Shown here piece after piece: positions 56,736 to 64,000 of a stretch of DNA of 64,000 nucleotides. A program made the position numbers and the translations under genes. Source of the stretch: Alkalitalea saponilacus (GTDB lineage Bacteria > Bacteroidota > Bacteroidia > Bacteroidales > Marinilabiliaceae); assembly GCF_900168165.1 (NCBI RefSeq), contig NZ_FUYV01000001.1, positions 186,001 through 250,000 of the forward strand, in the 5' to 3' direction. The number at the start of each line of letters is the position of its first letter. The first letter of the stretch is position 1. Below the pieces are notes generated by a model. That model saw only the letters and a program-made list of their open reading frames with translations. It did not search any database and had not been told where the DNA came from.

Positions 56736-58835
56736 ATGAAAAAAGAAACGATGGTTATGTGGATGAGGTATATGCTCTTATCGCTGTTTATACCTTTAAT
56801 TATGTTCTCTTGTGCACAAGTAAGAGATTCGGGGATGGCAAGTTCTAATGATAAAGCTACCTTCCGGGTTACAGGAAACCCATACCTGCCTTTATGGGAG
56901 CATCTTCCGGATGGAGAGCCTCGTGTTTTCGAAGATCCTGATAATCCTGGAAAATACAGGTATTACATCATTGGTTCTCACGATGTGAGATATACCAGTT
57001 ATTGTGGTCCGGATATAAGAGCCTGGTCCGCTCCTGTAGAAGATTTGTCGAGTTGGCGTGATGAAGGTCCTATTTTTACCTACCATGTTGATGACCAGTG
57101 GGACGTGATGTATGCTCCGGATCTTGTAGAGGTTGTTAGAAAAGACGGAACCAAGGAGTATTATCTTTATCCGCATAGTCGTGGTCCCGGCCGGGAAGCT
57201 ATGGTGGCAAAGGGATACCGTCCTGATGGCCCTTTTACCCCTATTAATATGACTGAAGATGGCCGCAACACCTTACCTGGAAGTATAATGGGATTTGACC
57301 CTTCAGTGTATATTGAATATGTTACAGATCCCAATGATCCTGATTATGAAATTGGGTTCAGAGCTTATGGCTATTGGGGCTTTCAACGGTCGCTGGCAGC
57401 GGAGCTTGATCAAAATACCATGTACTCTGTAAGGCCTGGAACTGAAGTGATCGACCGTTTTATTCCTGCCAGTTTCAGATATGGAGTTATCAGGGATCCG
57501 GAAGGAACCGAATATCCTCATGTATATGAGGGAGAAGACTTGGGCTCATTTAATTTTTTTGAAGCGGCATCAATTCGTAAGATTGGTAACAAATATATTT
57601 GGGTTTTCAGTGGTTATTCCGGCCCCGATTATGGAGTGAGCAGTACCAACTCCACATTGCGTTATGCATACGGAGACTCGCCGCTGGGTCCATGGAGAAG
57701 CGGAGGGGTTCTTGTAGATTCACGTGCTCCTGTATTAAATGAAGATGGTTCTGCACTTCAAACAAGTTATTCAGGACACAACACCCATGGAAGTATTGAA
57801 CTGATTAATGACCAGTGGTATGCTTTTTATCACAGGGCTCCAAGAAGTTTTGGAAATGCGCGCCAGCCAATGGTGGCACCCATTATTATTGAGTGGGATG
57901 AAAAACCTGTGGCTGATGGTGGAAAAGTAATCATCAGGGCATACGACCCCTATGCAGAGGATAAAATTTGGACAGCAAAAGACAGTCAGGGAATAGAATA
58001 TACTGGAGCAGAAGTAACATCGGAAGGTTTCCATATTTATGGATTGGATCCATATAACTATTACTCGGCTGGTTATGCCTGTTATCTGTCAAACTTAGGA
58101 AGCCAGCAAGATAGCTGGGATATTTGGGATAACAACATGCCCATTGGTGTAGTCCTTAGCGGGGATATCATTGGGTATAAATATTTTGGTTTTGGGGGTT
58201 TGGATACAGACAAAAAGGGTTTAAAGGCTTTTGAAGGCAGCAAACCTGGAAATAATACAGCTTTTAATCTTTTCCTGACGCCAAAAACAGATCAGGCATT
58301 TAAAGTTAACGTATGGCTAGACGGACCTTGGGATAACAATGCCTGGAATGGAACTAAAATTGGAGAGATTCTAGTACCAGCCAATTCAGCAAAGGAAACC
58401 AATAAATATAGTATAGATGTATCTGAGTTTGTAGATCATTTAGAGAAAAAGCATGCCATCTTCCTTGTGGCAGAAGGTCCGGCTGAAGAAGGCCTTTTTG
58501 ATCTAATCGGGCTGGGCTTCAGCTCTGACCAAAAGGAGATTGTTCGCCCAATTGCTCCCACAGTAAATATTCAAGTTAATGGCAACGAGGTAGAAATTCC
58601 TGCCACGCCGGTAAGATCAACCAATGAAAACGGTATTGTTGATTATACCCTATATCAAGCCAGCTATAAGTTTTCATCAGGAACAAGCGAAACTCCTAAT
58701 GTAACCGCCTCTGCAAGTAATCCAGCTGTTAGAGTGGACATAATGCAGGCTGATTCGATAGACGGAATAGCAGTGGTTAATTTTGATTACAATGGCATTG
58801 TGAAAACATACAACGTTGTGTTTGAATCTGAGTAA
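56736..58835 (+). CDS. GH43-family lipoprotein with extra C-terminal domains
   Basis: 699-aa lipoprotein (lipobox MFSC, Cys26, then AQVRD). The start NPYLPLWEHLPDGEPRVFED and the following IIGSHDVR are typical of a Bacteroides GH43 group annotated only as family 43. Modulator Asp in MGFDPSVYIEY and acid Glu in NFFEAASIRKIGNKY are visible. The base Asp is probably in LPDGEP. Residues about 420-600 form a CBM6-like beta domain (FHIYGLDPYNYYSAGYACYL ... FDLIGLGF), and the last 80 residues a bacterial Ig-like domain (VNGNEVEIPAT). Substrate may be galactose-, arabinose- or xylose-based. Terminator at 58892 closes the unit. Confidence 0.82.
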   Translation: MKKETMVMWMRYMLLSLFIPLIMFSCAQVRDSGMASSNDKATFRVTGNPYLPLWEHLPDGEPRVFEDPDNPGKYRYYIIGSHDVRYTSYCGPDIRAWSAPVEDLSSWRDEGPIFTYHVDDQWDVMYAPDLVEVVRKDGTKEYYLYPHSRGPGREAMVAKGYRPDGPFTPINMTEDGRNTLPGSIMGFDPSVYIEYVTDPNDPDYEIGFRAYGYWGFQRSLAAELDQNTMYSVRPGTEVIDRFIPASFRYGVIRDPEGTEYPHVYEGEDLGSFNFFEAASIRKIGNKYIWVFSGYSGPDYGVSSTNSTLRYAYGDSPLGPWRSGGVLVDSRAPVLNEDGSALQTSYSGHNTHGSIELINDQWYAFYHRAPRSFGNARQPMVAPIIIEWDEKPVADGGKVIIRAYDPYAEDKIWTAKDSQGIEYTGAEVTSEGFHIYGLDPYNYYSAGYACYLSNLGSQQDSWDIWDNNMPIGVVLSGDIIGYKYFGFGGLDTDKKGLKAFEGSKPGNNTAFNLFLTPKTDQAFKVNVWLDGPWDNNAWNGTKIGEILVPANSAKETNKYSIDVSEFVDHLEKKHAIFLVAEGPAEEGLFDLIGLGFSSDQKEIVRPIAPTVNIQVNGNEVEIPATPVRSTNENGIVDYTLYQASYKFSSGTSETPNVTASASNPAVRVDIMQADSIDGIAVVNFDYNGIVKTYNVVFESE

Positions 58836-58891
58836 GATTTGTTTTTAAAAACCTATGATTAGGTTTTTACAATGATTATGTGATTTAATTG

Positions 58892-58938
58892 AACAAGCTA
58901 TCCCTATTCATTTAACGGGGATAGCTTGTTGCTTTTTA
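58892..58938 (+). terminator. Rho-independent terminator after the GH43 gene
   Basis: Perfect 13-bp stem AACAAGCTATCCC / GGGATAGCTTGTT (58892-58904 with 58918-58930), 13-base loop, then GCTTTTTATT. The following 260 bases up to the next start hold no recognised element. Confidence 0.85.
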
Positions 58939-59200
58939 TTCTATAAGGGAAAGAATATAGAAAATAATCAAACTGATTTTAAAGTTTTACATCTGTTGAT
59001 AGGTTGTTTTGAAATAGCGGCTGGTGCTTCAGGAGAACGAGTCCCTAAGCCACGTGACTCGTTTTAGATACACTCTGAAACAGATGCCATGTAAATTTGA
59101 TACAAATATCCTGTTTGAAGAGTTTGAAGAAACTTTTAATTTGTGTTTTAGGTTCTATGGTAATTTTAAAATTGATGATATTAATTTAAATCCAATAATT

Positions 59201-60613
59201 ATGGGTACTAACAGACGCGATTTTATAAGAAATGTTTCATTAGGCACCGCCGGTTTGGCAATGAGCGGGTCATTAATGGGTATGATCTCTTCTAAACGTG
59301 CAAGCGCAAACGAAAGAGTAAACCTTGCCTGCTGCGGAATCGGAAACCAAGGGGCTGCAGACATTTTGGCCTTGTATAATACAGGACTGTGTAACATTGT
59401 TGCGCTTTGCGATACCGATATGGGTGCCCGTCATACCACACGTATGATGGAGCAATTTCCTAATGCTCCCCGCTTTCAGGACTTCAGAGTGATGTTCGAT
59501 AAAATGGCCAATCAAATTGATGCTGTTCTCATAGCCACTCCTGATCACTCGCACTTCCCTATGACCATGCTGGCAATGTCATTAGGAAAGGCTGTATTTG
59601 TTGAAAAACCACTAGCCAGAACCTTTCATGAGGTGGAGCTAATGATGCAGGCTGCTCGTAGGTATGGTGTTGTCACTCAAATGGGGAACCAGGGGCATTC
59701 CGGAGCCAATTATTTCCAATTTAAAGCTTGGGTAGAAGCAGGGATAATTAAGGATGTTACGCATATTAATGCCCATATGAACAACCCTCGTCGTTGGCAT
59801 GGATGGGACACCAGTATTACAAAATTTCCTTCCGGCGATCCCATACCTTCAACTTTAGACTGGGATGGATGGGTCGCTGCAGCAGAGATGAGAGATTTTC
59901 ATCGTGATTTTGTAAATGGTCAATGGCGTTGCTGGTATGACTTTGGATTGGGTGCTTTAGGAGATTGGGGTGCTCACATTATTGATACGGCTCACAGATT
60001 CCTTGATTTGGGGTTGCCTTATGAAATAGATCCCATAAAGCTTGATGGGCATAATAGCTTTTTCTTCCCTCAGGCATCAACCATTGCATTCAAGTTCCCT
60101 GAAAGAGGGAATATGCCGGCTTGTGACATCACCTGGTATGATGGTATTGATAATTTTCCTCCCCTGCCTGACGGAATGGGGAATGTAGAATTAGATCCTG
60201 ATATTCCGCCACCAAGCGATGGGGCGATTCAACCTATTTCATTAAATCCTGGAAAAGAAATTTACAGTAAAGATCTTGTGTTTGCCGGTGGTACTCATGC
60301 GAGCACTTTGTCTATCATACCAGAGGAGAAAGCAAGAGAAATGCAAAGCAAACTTCCTGATGTTCCACAAAGCCCGTCAGACCATTACGCAAATTTCCTG
60401 TTAGCTGTGAAGGGGCAGGAGGAAGCTCGCTCTCCATTTGAGATTTCGGGTCCTTTAAGTCAGGTGTTTAGTTTGGGTGTGATGGCTCAGTTCATGAACA
60501 AGAAATTGGTTTTTGACAGAGAAACGAAACAAATAACCAATAGTAAACTGGGTAATGAATTGTTGGTTGGAACTCCACCGCGCAAAGGATGGGAAGAATT
60601 TTACAAATTATAA
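59201..60613 (+). CDS. Tat-exported Gfo/Idh/MocA-family oxidoreductase
   Basis: 470 aa from the ATG at 59201, chosen because a twin-arginine signal (TNRRDFIRNVSLGTAGLAMS) begins immediately; the longer frame from 59024 adds an unlikely 59-aa extension. Rossmann motif CCGIGNQG, substrate-side EKPLARTFHE and a typical GFO_IDH_MocA C-terminal domain (HGWDTSITKFP, FGLGALGDWGAHIID). Members with Tat signals act in the periplasm with a tightly bound NAD(P). Some oxidise glycosides at C3 and feed 3-keto-sugar lyases/hydrolases. A DUF1080 protein follows after 71 bases, the classic partner. An intercistronic hairpin is at 60621-60647. The sugar substrate is unknown. Confidence 0.88.
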   Translation: MGTNRRDFIRNVSLGTAGLAMSGSLMGMISSKRASANERVNLACCGIGNQGAADILALYNTGLCNIVALCDTDMGARHTTRMMEQFPNAPRFQDFRVMFDKMANQIDAVLIATPDHSHFPMTMLAMSLGKAVFVEKPLARTFHEVELMMQAARRYGVVTQMGNQGHSGANYFQFKAWVEAGIIKDVTHINAHMNNPRRWHGWDTSITKFPSGDPIPSTLDWDGWVAAAEMRDFHRDFVNGQWRCWYDFGLGALGDWGAHIIDTAHRFLDLGLPYEIDPIKLDGHNSFFFPQASTIAFKFPERGNMPACDITWYDGIDNFPPLPDGMGNVELDPDIPPPSDGAIQPISLNPGKEIYSKDLVFAGGTHASTLSIIPEEKAREMQSKLPDVPQSPSDHYANFLLAVKGQEEARSPFEISGPLSQVFSLGVMAQFMNKKLVFDRETKQITNSKLGNELLVGTPPRKGWEEFYKL

Positions 60614-60684
60614 TCCTCCTCATTTCTTCGTTTAAAACGAAGAGATGAGATGATATAGATATTCATTTCTAAATTATTTAAATT

Positions 60685-61428
60685 ATGATCAAGTTATTTA
60701 TGGTTTTGGGTTTTTCATTGATCCTGACTGTTGTTTATGGCCAGGATCCCAGAGAAACAGAGGATTGGTCACGTGAGCCTGAAGTAGTAATACCAGGCAG
60801 ATTCAATATGCCTCCCTCCGATGCAAAAGTTTTGCTGGGTTCTTCAATTGATCTAGTGCACTGGGAGCATCGCAATGGCGATCCTGTTCGTTGGGAAATG
60901 AAAGATGGAGTATTGACTGTTATTCCGGGAACTGGAGATATTCTATCAAAGGCTCGTTTTGGAGATGTGCAACTTCATGTTGAGTGGCGTACTCCGGAAG
61001 TCGTAACTGGTAGTGGCCAGGGGCGTGGAAATAGTGGTGTTTTTCTTATGGATAGGTACGAAGTGCAGGTGCTTGATTCATGGGAAAATGAGACCCACTA
61101 CAATGGACAAGCTGCAAGTATATATAAACAGCATATTCCTTTGGTTAATGCTTCTTTGCCTCCCGGCGAATGGCAAACGTATGATATTTTCTTTATAGCT
61201 CCTCGCTTTAACGATGATGGATCTTTAAAATCCCCTGCCTATGTTACTGTATTACACAACGGTATTTTGGTGCAGAACCATGTGGAACTATTAGGTCCCA
61301 CCAGATACATAGGTTTTCCTGAGTATGAGGTGCATGATGAAAAAATGCCCATACGCCTTCAAAACCATGGAGATTCTGTTAGCTTTAGAAATATCTGGGT
61401 AAGAGAAATAGACTTGTTTAACGATTGA
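60685..61428 (+). CDS. DUF1080 (3-keto-disaccharide hydrolase-like) secreted protein
   Basis: 247 aa with a signal peptide (about 1-19). Single concanavalin-like DUF1080 domain: WEMKDGVLTVIPGTGDI, GDVQLHVEWRTPE, RGNSGVFLMDRYEVQVLDS, IRLQNHGDSVSFRNIWVRE. DUF1080 proteins hydrolyse or eliminate 3-keto-glycosides formed by Gfo/Idh/MocA-type dehydrogenases. Here it would cleave a 3-oxidised glycoside produced by the gene upstream, or degrade keto-sugars made from the released oligosaccharides. Strong terminator at 61456 follows. Confidence 0.85.
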   Translation: MIKLFMVLGFSLILTVVYGQDPRETEDWSREPEVVIPGRFNMPPSDAKVLLGSSIDLVHWEHRNGDPVRWEMKDGVLTVIPGTGDILSKARFGDVQLHVEWRTPEVVTGSGQGRGNSGVFLMDRYEVQVLDSWENETHYNGQAASIYKQHIPLVNASLPPGEWQTYDIFFIAPRFNDDGSLKSPAYVTVLHNGILVQNHVELLGPTRYIGFPEYEVHDEKMPIRLQNHGDSVSFRNIWVREIDLFND

Positions 61429-61455
61429 ATGACAATTATAGCTTTTCTGTAATGT

Positions 61456-61497
61456 AAAAAAATAAGTGACAGCCATACGGCTGTCACTTATTTTTTT
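61456..61497. terminator. Strong bidirectional terminator
   Basis: Perfect 19-bp stem (61456-61474 with 61479-61497), loop ATAC, A run before and T run after. Confidence 0.92.
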
Positions 61498-62019
61498 GAT
61501 GGGATATATTTAAATATCTATATCTATTTCTTCGTTTTGAAATTAAACTTGTTCATGTCAGATATACTTTCTCTTTCTACAGGCACAGTGCTGCGTGGTT
61601 GTAAATCAAACACCCGATCATTTTTAGCAAACTTATGCTTATCATAGATCTATAGACTTTTCCCGAGGCATTCGGGATTAGATACTAGACAAAATTATCT
61701 ACTTGGTTTTAAAGAGTTTGAGGATTTAAGAGGTGGGTCTGTATTTAGATGAAAATCAACGAGATAAAAAAATCTAACGAGCTATTAATTCACTATTTAA
61801 TGATTTAATCGTCCATCTTCGCACCGTAAATTAGGCCTCATTTTCTCAATCACTGATTGCATATATTCATAAAACACATAAAAAGACAGTTTTAGATTGG
61901 CTGAAAAGAGGCTTTATTTGTCGAATTTATCTGAGAGTAAATATGGATTATCTAATTTCAAAAGGAGTTGATTTTGTTTTAGATTAATTTCACTGCCAGT
62001 TTTATTAATAAGAACAATT
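61498..62019. other. Spacer upstream of the GH5 fusion gene
   Basis: About 520 bases without a gene. A small inverted repeat TCCCGA / TCGGGA lies at 61661-61677. No promoter consensus was found. Confidence 0.5.
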
Positions 62020-64000
62020 ATGAAAAAATGTTTACTTCGAATTGCTTTATTAGCTGTTCTAATTATGGTTGGCAATCAAGCTTTGGCTTGGGTCGGAATG
62101 CCAACTCCAAGACTTCATGTTGATGGCCGATATTTAAAAGATCCACATGGTAATATTGTGAATCTTCATGGTGTTGGGATTACCCCCAGTCCATGGTTCA
62201 ACGGTGGTCATGTTGGGGAATGGCGCTGGCATGACTTCGATGTTGAAGGGGCCTTGGCTTACAACAACTCTGTAATTGATGTTTTAAGCGATCCTTCGAA
62301 GGGTTGGTATATGAGCTACATCAGGTTGCACATGGATCCTCATTGGACTAACACACCGGGATGTACTCCCGATGCACATGAGCTTCCCAACTGTTTTAAT
62401 GTTGATAGATTTATAAAGTATCTTGATGAGGTATATATTCCATTGGCTGAGCACGCCATTTCTCGGGGATTATACGTTGTAATTCGTCCTCCGGGAGTTT
62501 CTCCTCATGTGATTGGTGTAGAGGATGATTATAATTACGCTGAATATTTGATGACAGTGTGGGATATTGTATCAAGCCATCCTTGGATTCAACAGCAAGA
62601 GGAGATCATGTTTGAACTGGCTAACGAACCAGTTCAAATTCGTCTTGCAGATGGTTCTGTAGGTGCCAATACACAACCACACTTTGATGTGTTGGTTGAA
62701 ATATTTCAACCAATTGTGGACAGAATCCGTGAGAATGGGTTTCATAATGTGCTTTGGATTCCAGGTTCTGGTTATCAGTCCCACTATAAGGGCTTTGCAG
62801 TTAATCCTATCCTGGGAGACAATATTGGTTATGCTGTCCACATCTATCCCGGATATTGGGGTGGTGTTAGAAATTATGAGAGGTTCAGACAGGCTTGGGA
62901 TGAAAATGTGAAACCTGTTGCAGATTTTGCACCCATAATTATTACCGAAATTGATTGGGCTCCCGATGGAGTTGGTGCCTGGGGAGATGGAATAACCGGT
63001 GTCGCAGGTGGAGAAGGATTTGGCGCAAACTTTAAAAAAATAACAGATGAATCTGGTAATGTGAGTTGGAATTTATTGATGGTCGAAAACCTTCTGGAAA
63101 ATGGTGATCCTGATGGAGGAATTGCATACGGAGGAAATCCCGAAGCATGCGGTTACCCAACTTTCCATTGGTGGCAAGAGTATGCCGGATATGAGTATCC
63201 ACGCCCACATTTTGAAAACAGATCCATCAGCGACAATGGTAATGGAACATTTAAAAACCCTGTAATTTATGGTGATTTTCCAAATGCTGATGTAATACTT
63301 GTGGATAATATGTATTATATGTTGAGTTCTTCAAAAATCATAGCAGGTGGATTGTCGTTGTTAAAATCTAATGATTTAGTGAATTGGGAATATGCCGTTA
63401 ATCCTTTACAAAGAGCCGAGTCTGCTCATGGTGAAGGTTTTTATAGCGACTTAATTCCCAATGGGCTTTCCAGAATTAGTTTTCATGAAGGAGTGTTTTA
63501 TATTGTTTTTAATACCGATAATAATACATACATTCTTTCGTCTGAAAACCCTGAAGGTATATGGTCTATAGATGAGCTTGACACCTATTATGATAATCCG
63601 GTATTGATGTTTGCCGAGGGCAATAAATATATGATTCATGGGGCTGGTGATATCATGCTTAGAGAGCTAAACGAGGACTTTGAAGCCGTAGGTGGCAATG
63701 AGGTCATCATTGGTTTTCGAGATTATGACTTTTATGGAACTCGTGCCTATATAATTGATGGTCAGTATTTCATTACATCTGGTAATGTGTCAACAGGAAG
63801 TCAAATTGTATTTCGTTCAGATGAATTAACAGGCCCTTATGAAGAGTCAGTGCTTCTTGATCATACATTGATTAATAGTGTTGCAATCGTTGAGACTCAG
63901 ACAGGACAATGGTGGTCTCTCCTTTCTTACAATCACGAAGAACTTGGGCAACTGCCGTCATTGTATCGATTAGAATGGAATGATGGGTGGCCCTCGGTAA
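62020..64000 (+). CDS. GH5 fused to GH43-like module (incomplete at window end)
   Basis: Open reading frame of at least 660 codons from the ATG at 62020 with no stop before the window ends. Signal peptide about 1-23. The GH5 domain (about 28-390) is close to the one at 5331: both share HVDGRYLKDP and ITPSPWFNG. Acid/base Glu is in FELANEPVQI and nucleophile Glu in IIITEIDWAP. From about 415 a GH43_12-like propeller begins (FPNADVILVDNMYYM, SLLKSNDLVNWE). Compared with the GH43 at 49546, the base Asp of PDMS is Asn (PNAD) and the acid Glu of AEGS is Tyr (FYGT), while the modulator Asp is kept (YDNP). The second module may therefore bind rather than cleave. Terminal part unknown. Confidence 0.87.
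   Translation, partial: MKKCLLRIALLAVLIMVGNQALAWVGMPTPRLHVDGRYLKDPHGNIVNLHGVGITPSPWFNGGHVGEWRWHDFDVEGALAYNNSVIDVLSDPSKGWYMSYIRLHMDPHWTNTPGCTPDAHELPNCFNVDRFIKYLDEVYIPLAEHAISRGLYVVIRPPGVSPHVIGVEDDYNYAEYLMTVWDIVSSHPWIQQQEEIMFELANEPVQIRLADGSVGANTQPHFDVLVEIFQPIVDRIRENGFHNVLWIPGSGYQSHYKGFAVNPILGDNIGYAVHIYPGYWGGVRNYERFRQAWDENVKPVADFAPIIITEIDWAPDGVGAWGDGITGVAGGEGFGANFKKITDESGNVSWNLLMVENLLENGDPDGGIAYGGNPEACGYPTFHWWQEYAGYEYPRPHFENRSISDNGNGTFKNPVIYGDFPNADVILVDNMYYMLSSSKIIAGGLSLLKSNDLVNWEYAVNPLQRAESAHGEGFYSDLIPNGLSRISFHEGVFYIVFNTDNNTYILSSENPEGIWSIDELDTYYDNPVLMFAEGNKYMIHGAGDIMLRELNEDFEAVGGNEVIIGFRDYDFYGTRAYIIDGQYFITSGNVSTGSQIVFRSDELTGPYEESVLLDHTLINSVAIVETQTGQWWSLLSYNHEELGQLPSLYRLEWNDGWPSV

Noticed and set aside
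59024-59200. 59-codon N-terminal extension of the Gfo/Idh/MocA gene
   Set aside because: The Tat signal starts at 59201 and the extension has no recognisable feature.

Overview
The window is a dense polysaccharide utilisation locus (PUL) from a member of the Bacteroidota. The evidence is a SusD-like protein at the left edge, a DUF1735 surface lipoprotein, many lipobox signal peptides, type IX secretion (T9SS) C-terminal sorting domains, weak Shine-Dalgarno use and low GC. The CAZyme set, with free T9SS-sorted enzymes, suggests a marine or environmental Bacteroidales/Marinilabiliales-like organism. That placement is an inference; no rRNA or marker gene is present. There are no tRNAs, CRISPR arrays or insertion sequences.

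Layout. (1) 1-4349: end of a susD gene, a DUF1735 glycan-binding lipoprotein and a GH10 xylanase interrupted by two CBM4-type modules, closed by a strong terminator. (2) 4411-14851: single genes on both strands separated by long spacers and hairpin terminators. They are a GH5 with two beta-trefoils and a T9SS tail (-), a GH11 xylanase lipoprotein with a beta-trefoil (+), a formylglycine-enzyme-like lipoprotein (+), a GH43 (-) and a secreted protein made only of two CBM4-like modules (-). (3) 15402-22812: a compact operon of LacI regulator, FucU mutarotase, GH95 alpha-L-fucosidase/galactosidase, FucP-type symporter, aldo/keto reductase and zinc alcohol dehydrogenase. (4) 22965-42983: long co-directional run of GH43-CBM6, esterase, GH2, GH127, GH31-PA14, GH97, GH31, GH3-PA14 and a GH10 carrying an apparently permuted malectin insert. 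(5) 43264-58835: GH146, GH97, GH43-CBM6, GH43_12-like, GH51, esterase, GH30 and a further GH43. (6) 59201-61428: Tat-exported Gfo/Idh/MocA oxidoreductase plus DUF1080 protein. (7) 62020 to the end: GH5 fused to a GH43-like module that lacks two expected catalytic residues; it runs off the window.

How it fits together. Backbone cleavage is by GH10, GH11, GH30 and perhaps GH5. These proteins carry T9SS tails, or lipoprotein signals with acidic residues after the Cys, both consistent with the cell surface. Side chains are removed by GH43, GH51, GH127/146 (arabinose), GH31 (alpha-xylose), GH97 and GH2 (galactose), GH95 (L-fucose or L-galactose) and two esterases (feruloyl or acetyl). GH3 finishes xylo-oligosaccharides. 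This matches a heavily decorated glucuronoarabinoxylan of the cereal-bran type better than simple xylan. No GH67/GH115 glucuronidase, hybrid two-component regulator or SusC is visible; SusC probably lies just left of the window.

Most notable points: a FucU/FucP/GH95 operon with two oxidoreductases in place of FucI/FucK/FucA; a perfect 18-bp palindrome at the lacI start; an apparently circularly permuted malectin domain inside a GH10; a probable pseudo-GH43 module fused to GH5; a catalytic-domain-free tandem CBM4 protein; a Gfo/Idh/MocA plus DUF1080 pair that may cleave glycosides by an oxidative route; and an unrecognised region in the C-terminal half of the GH30.
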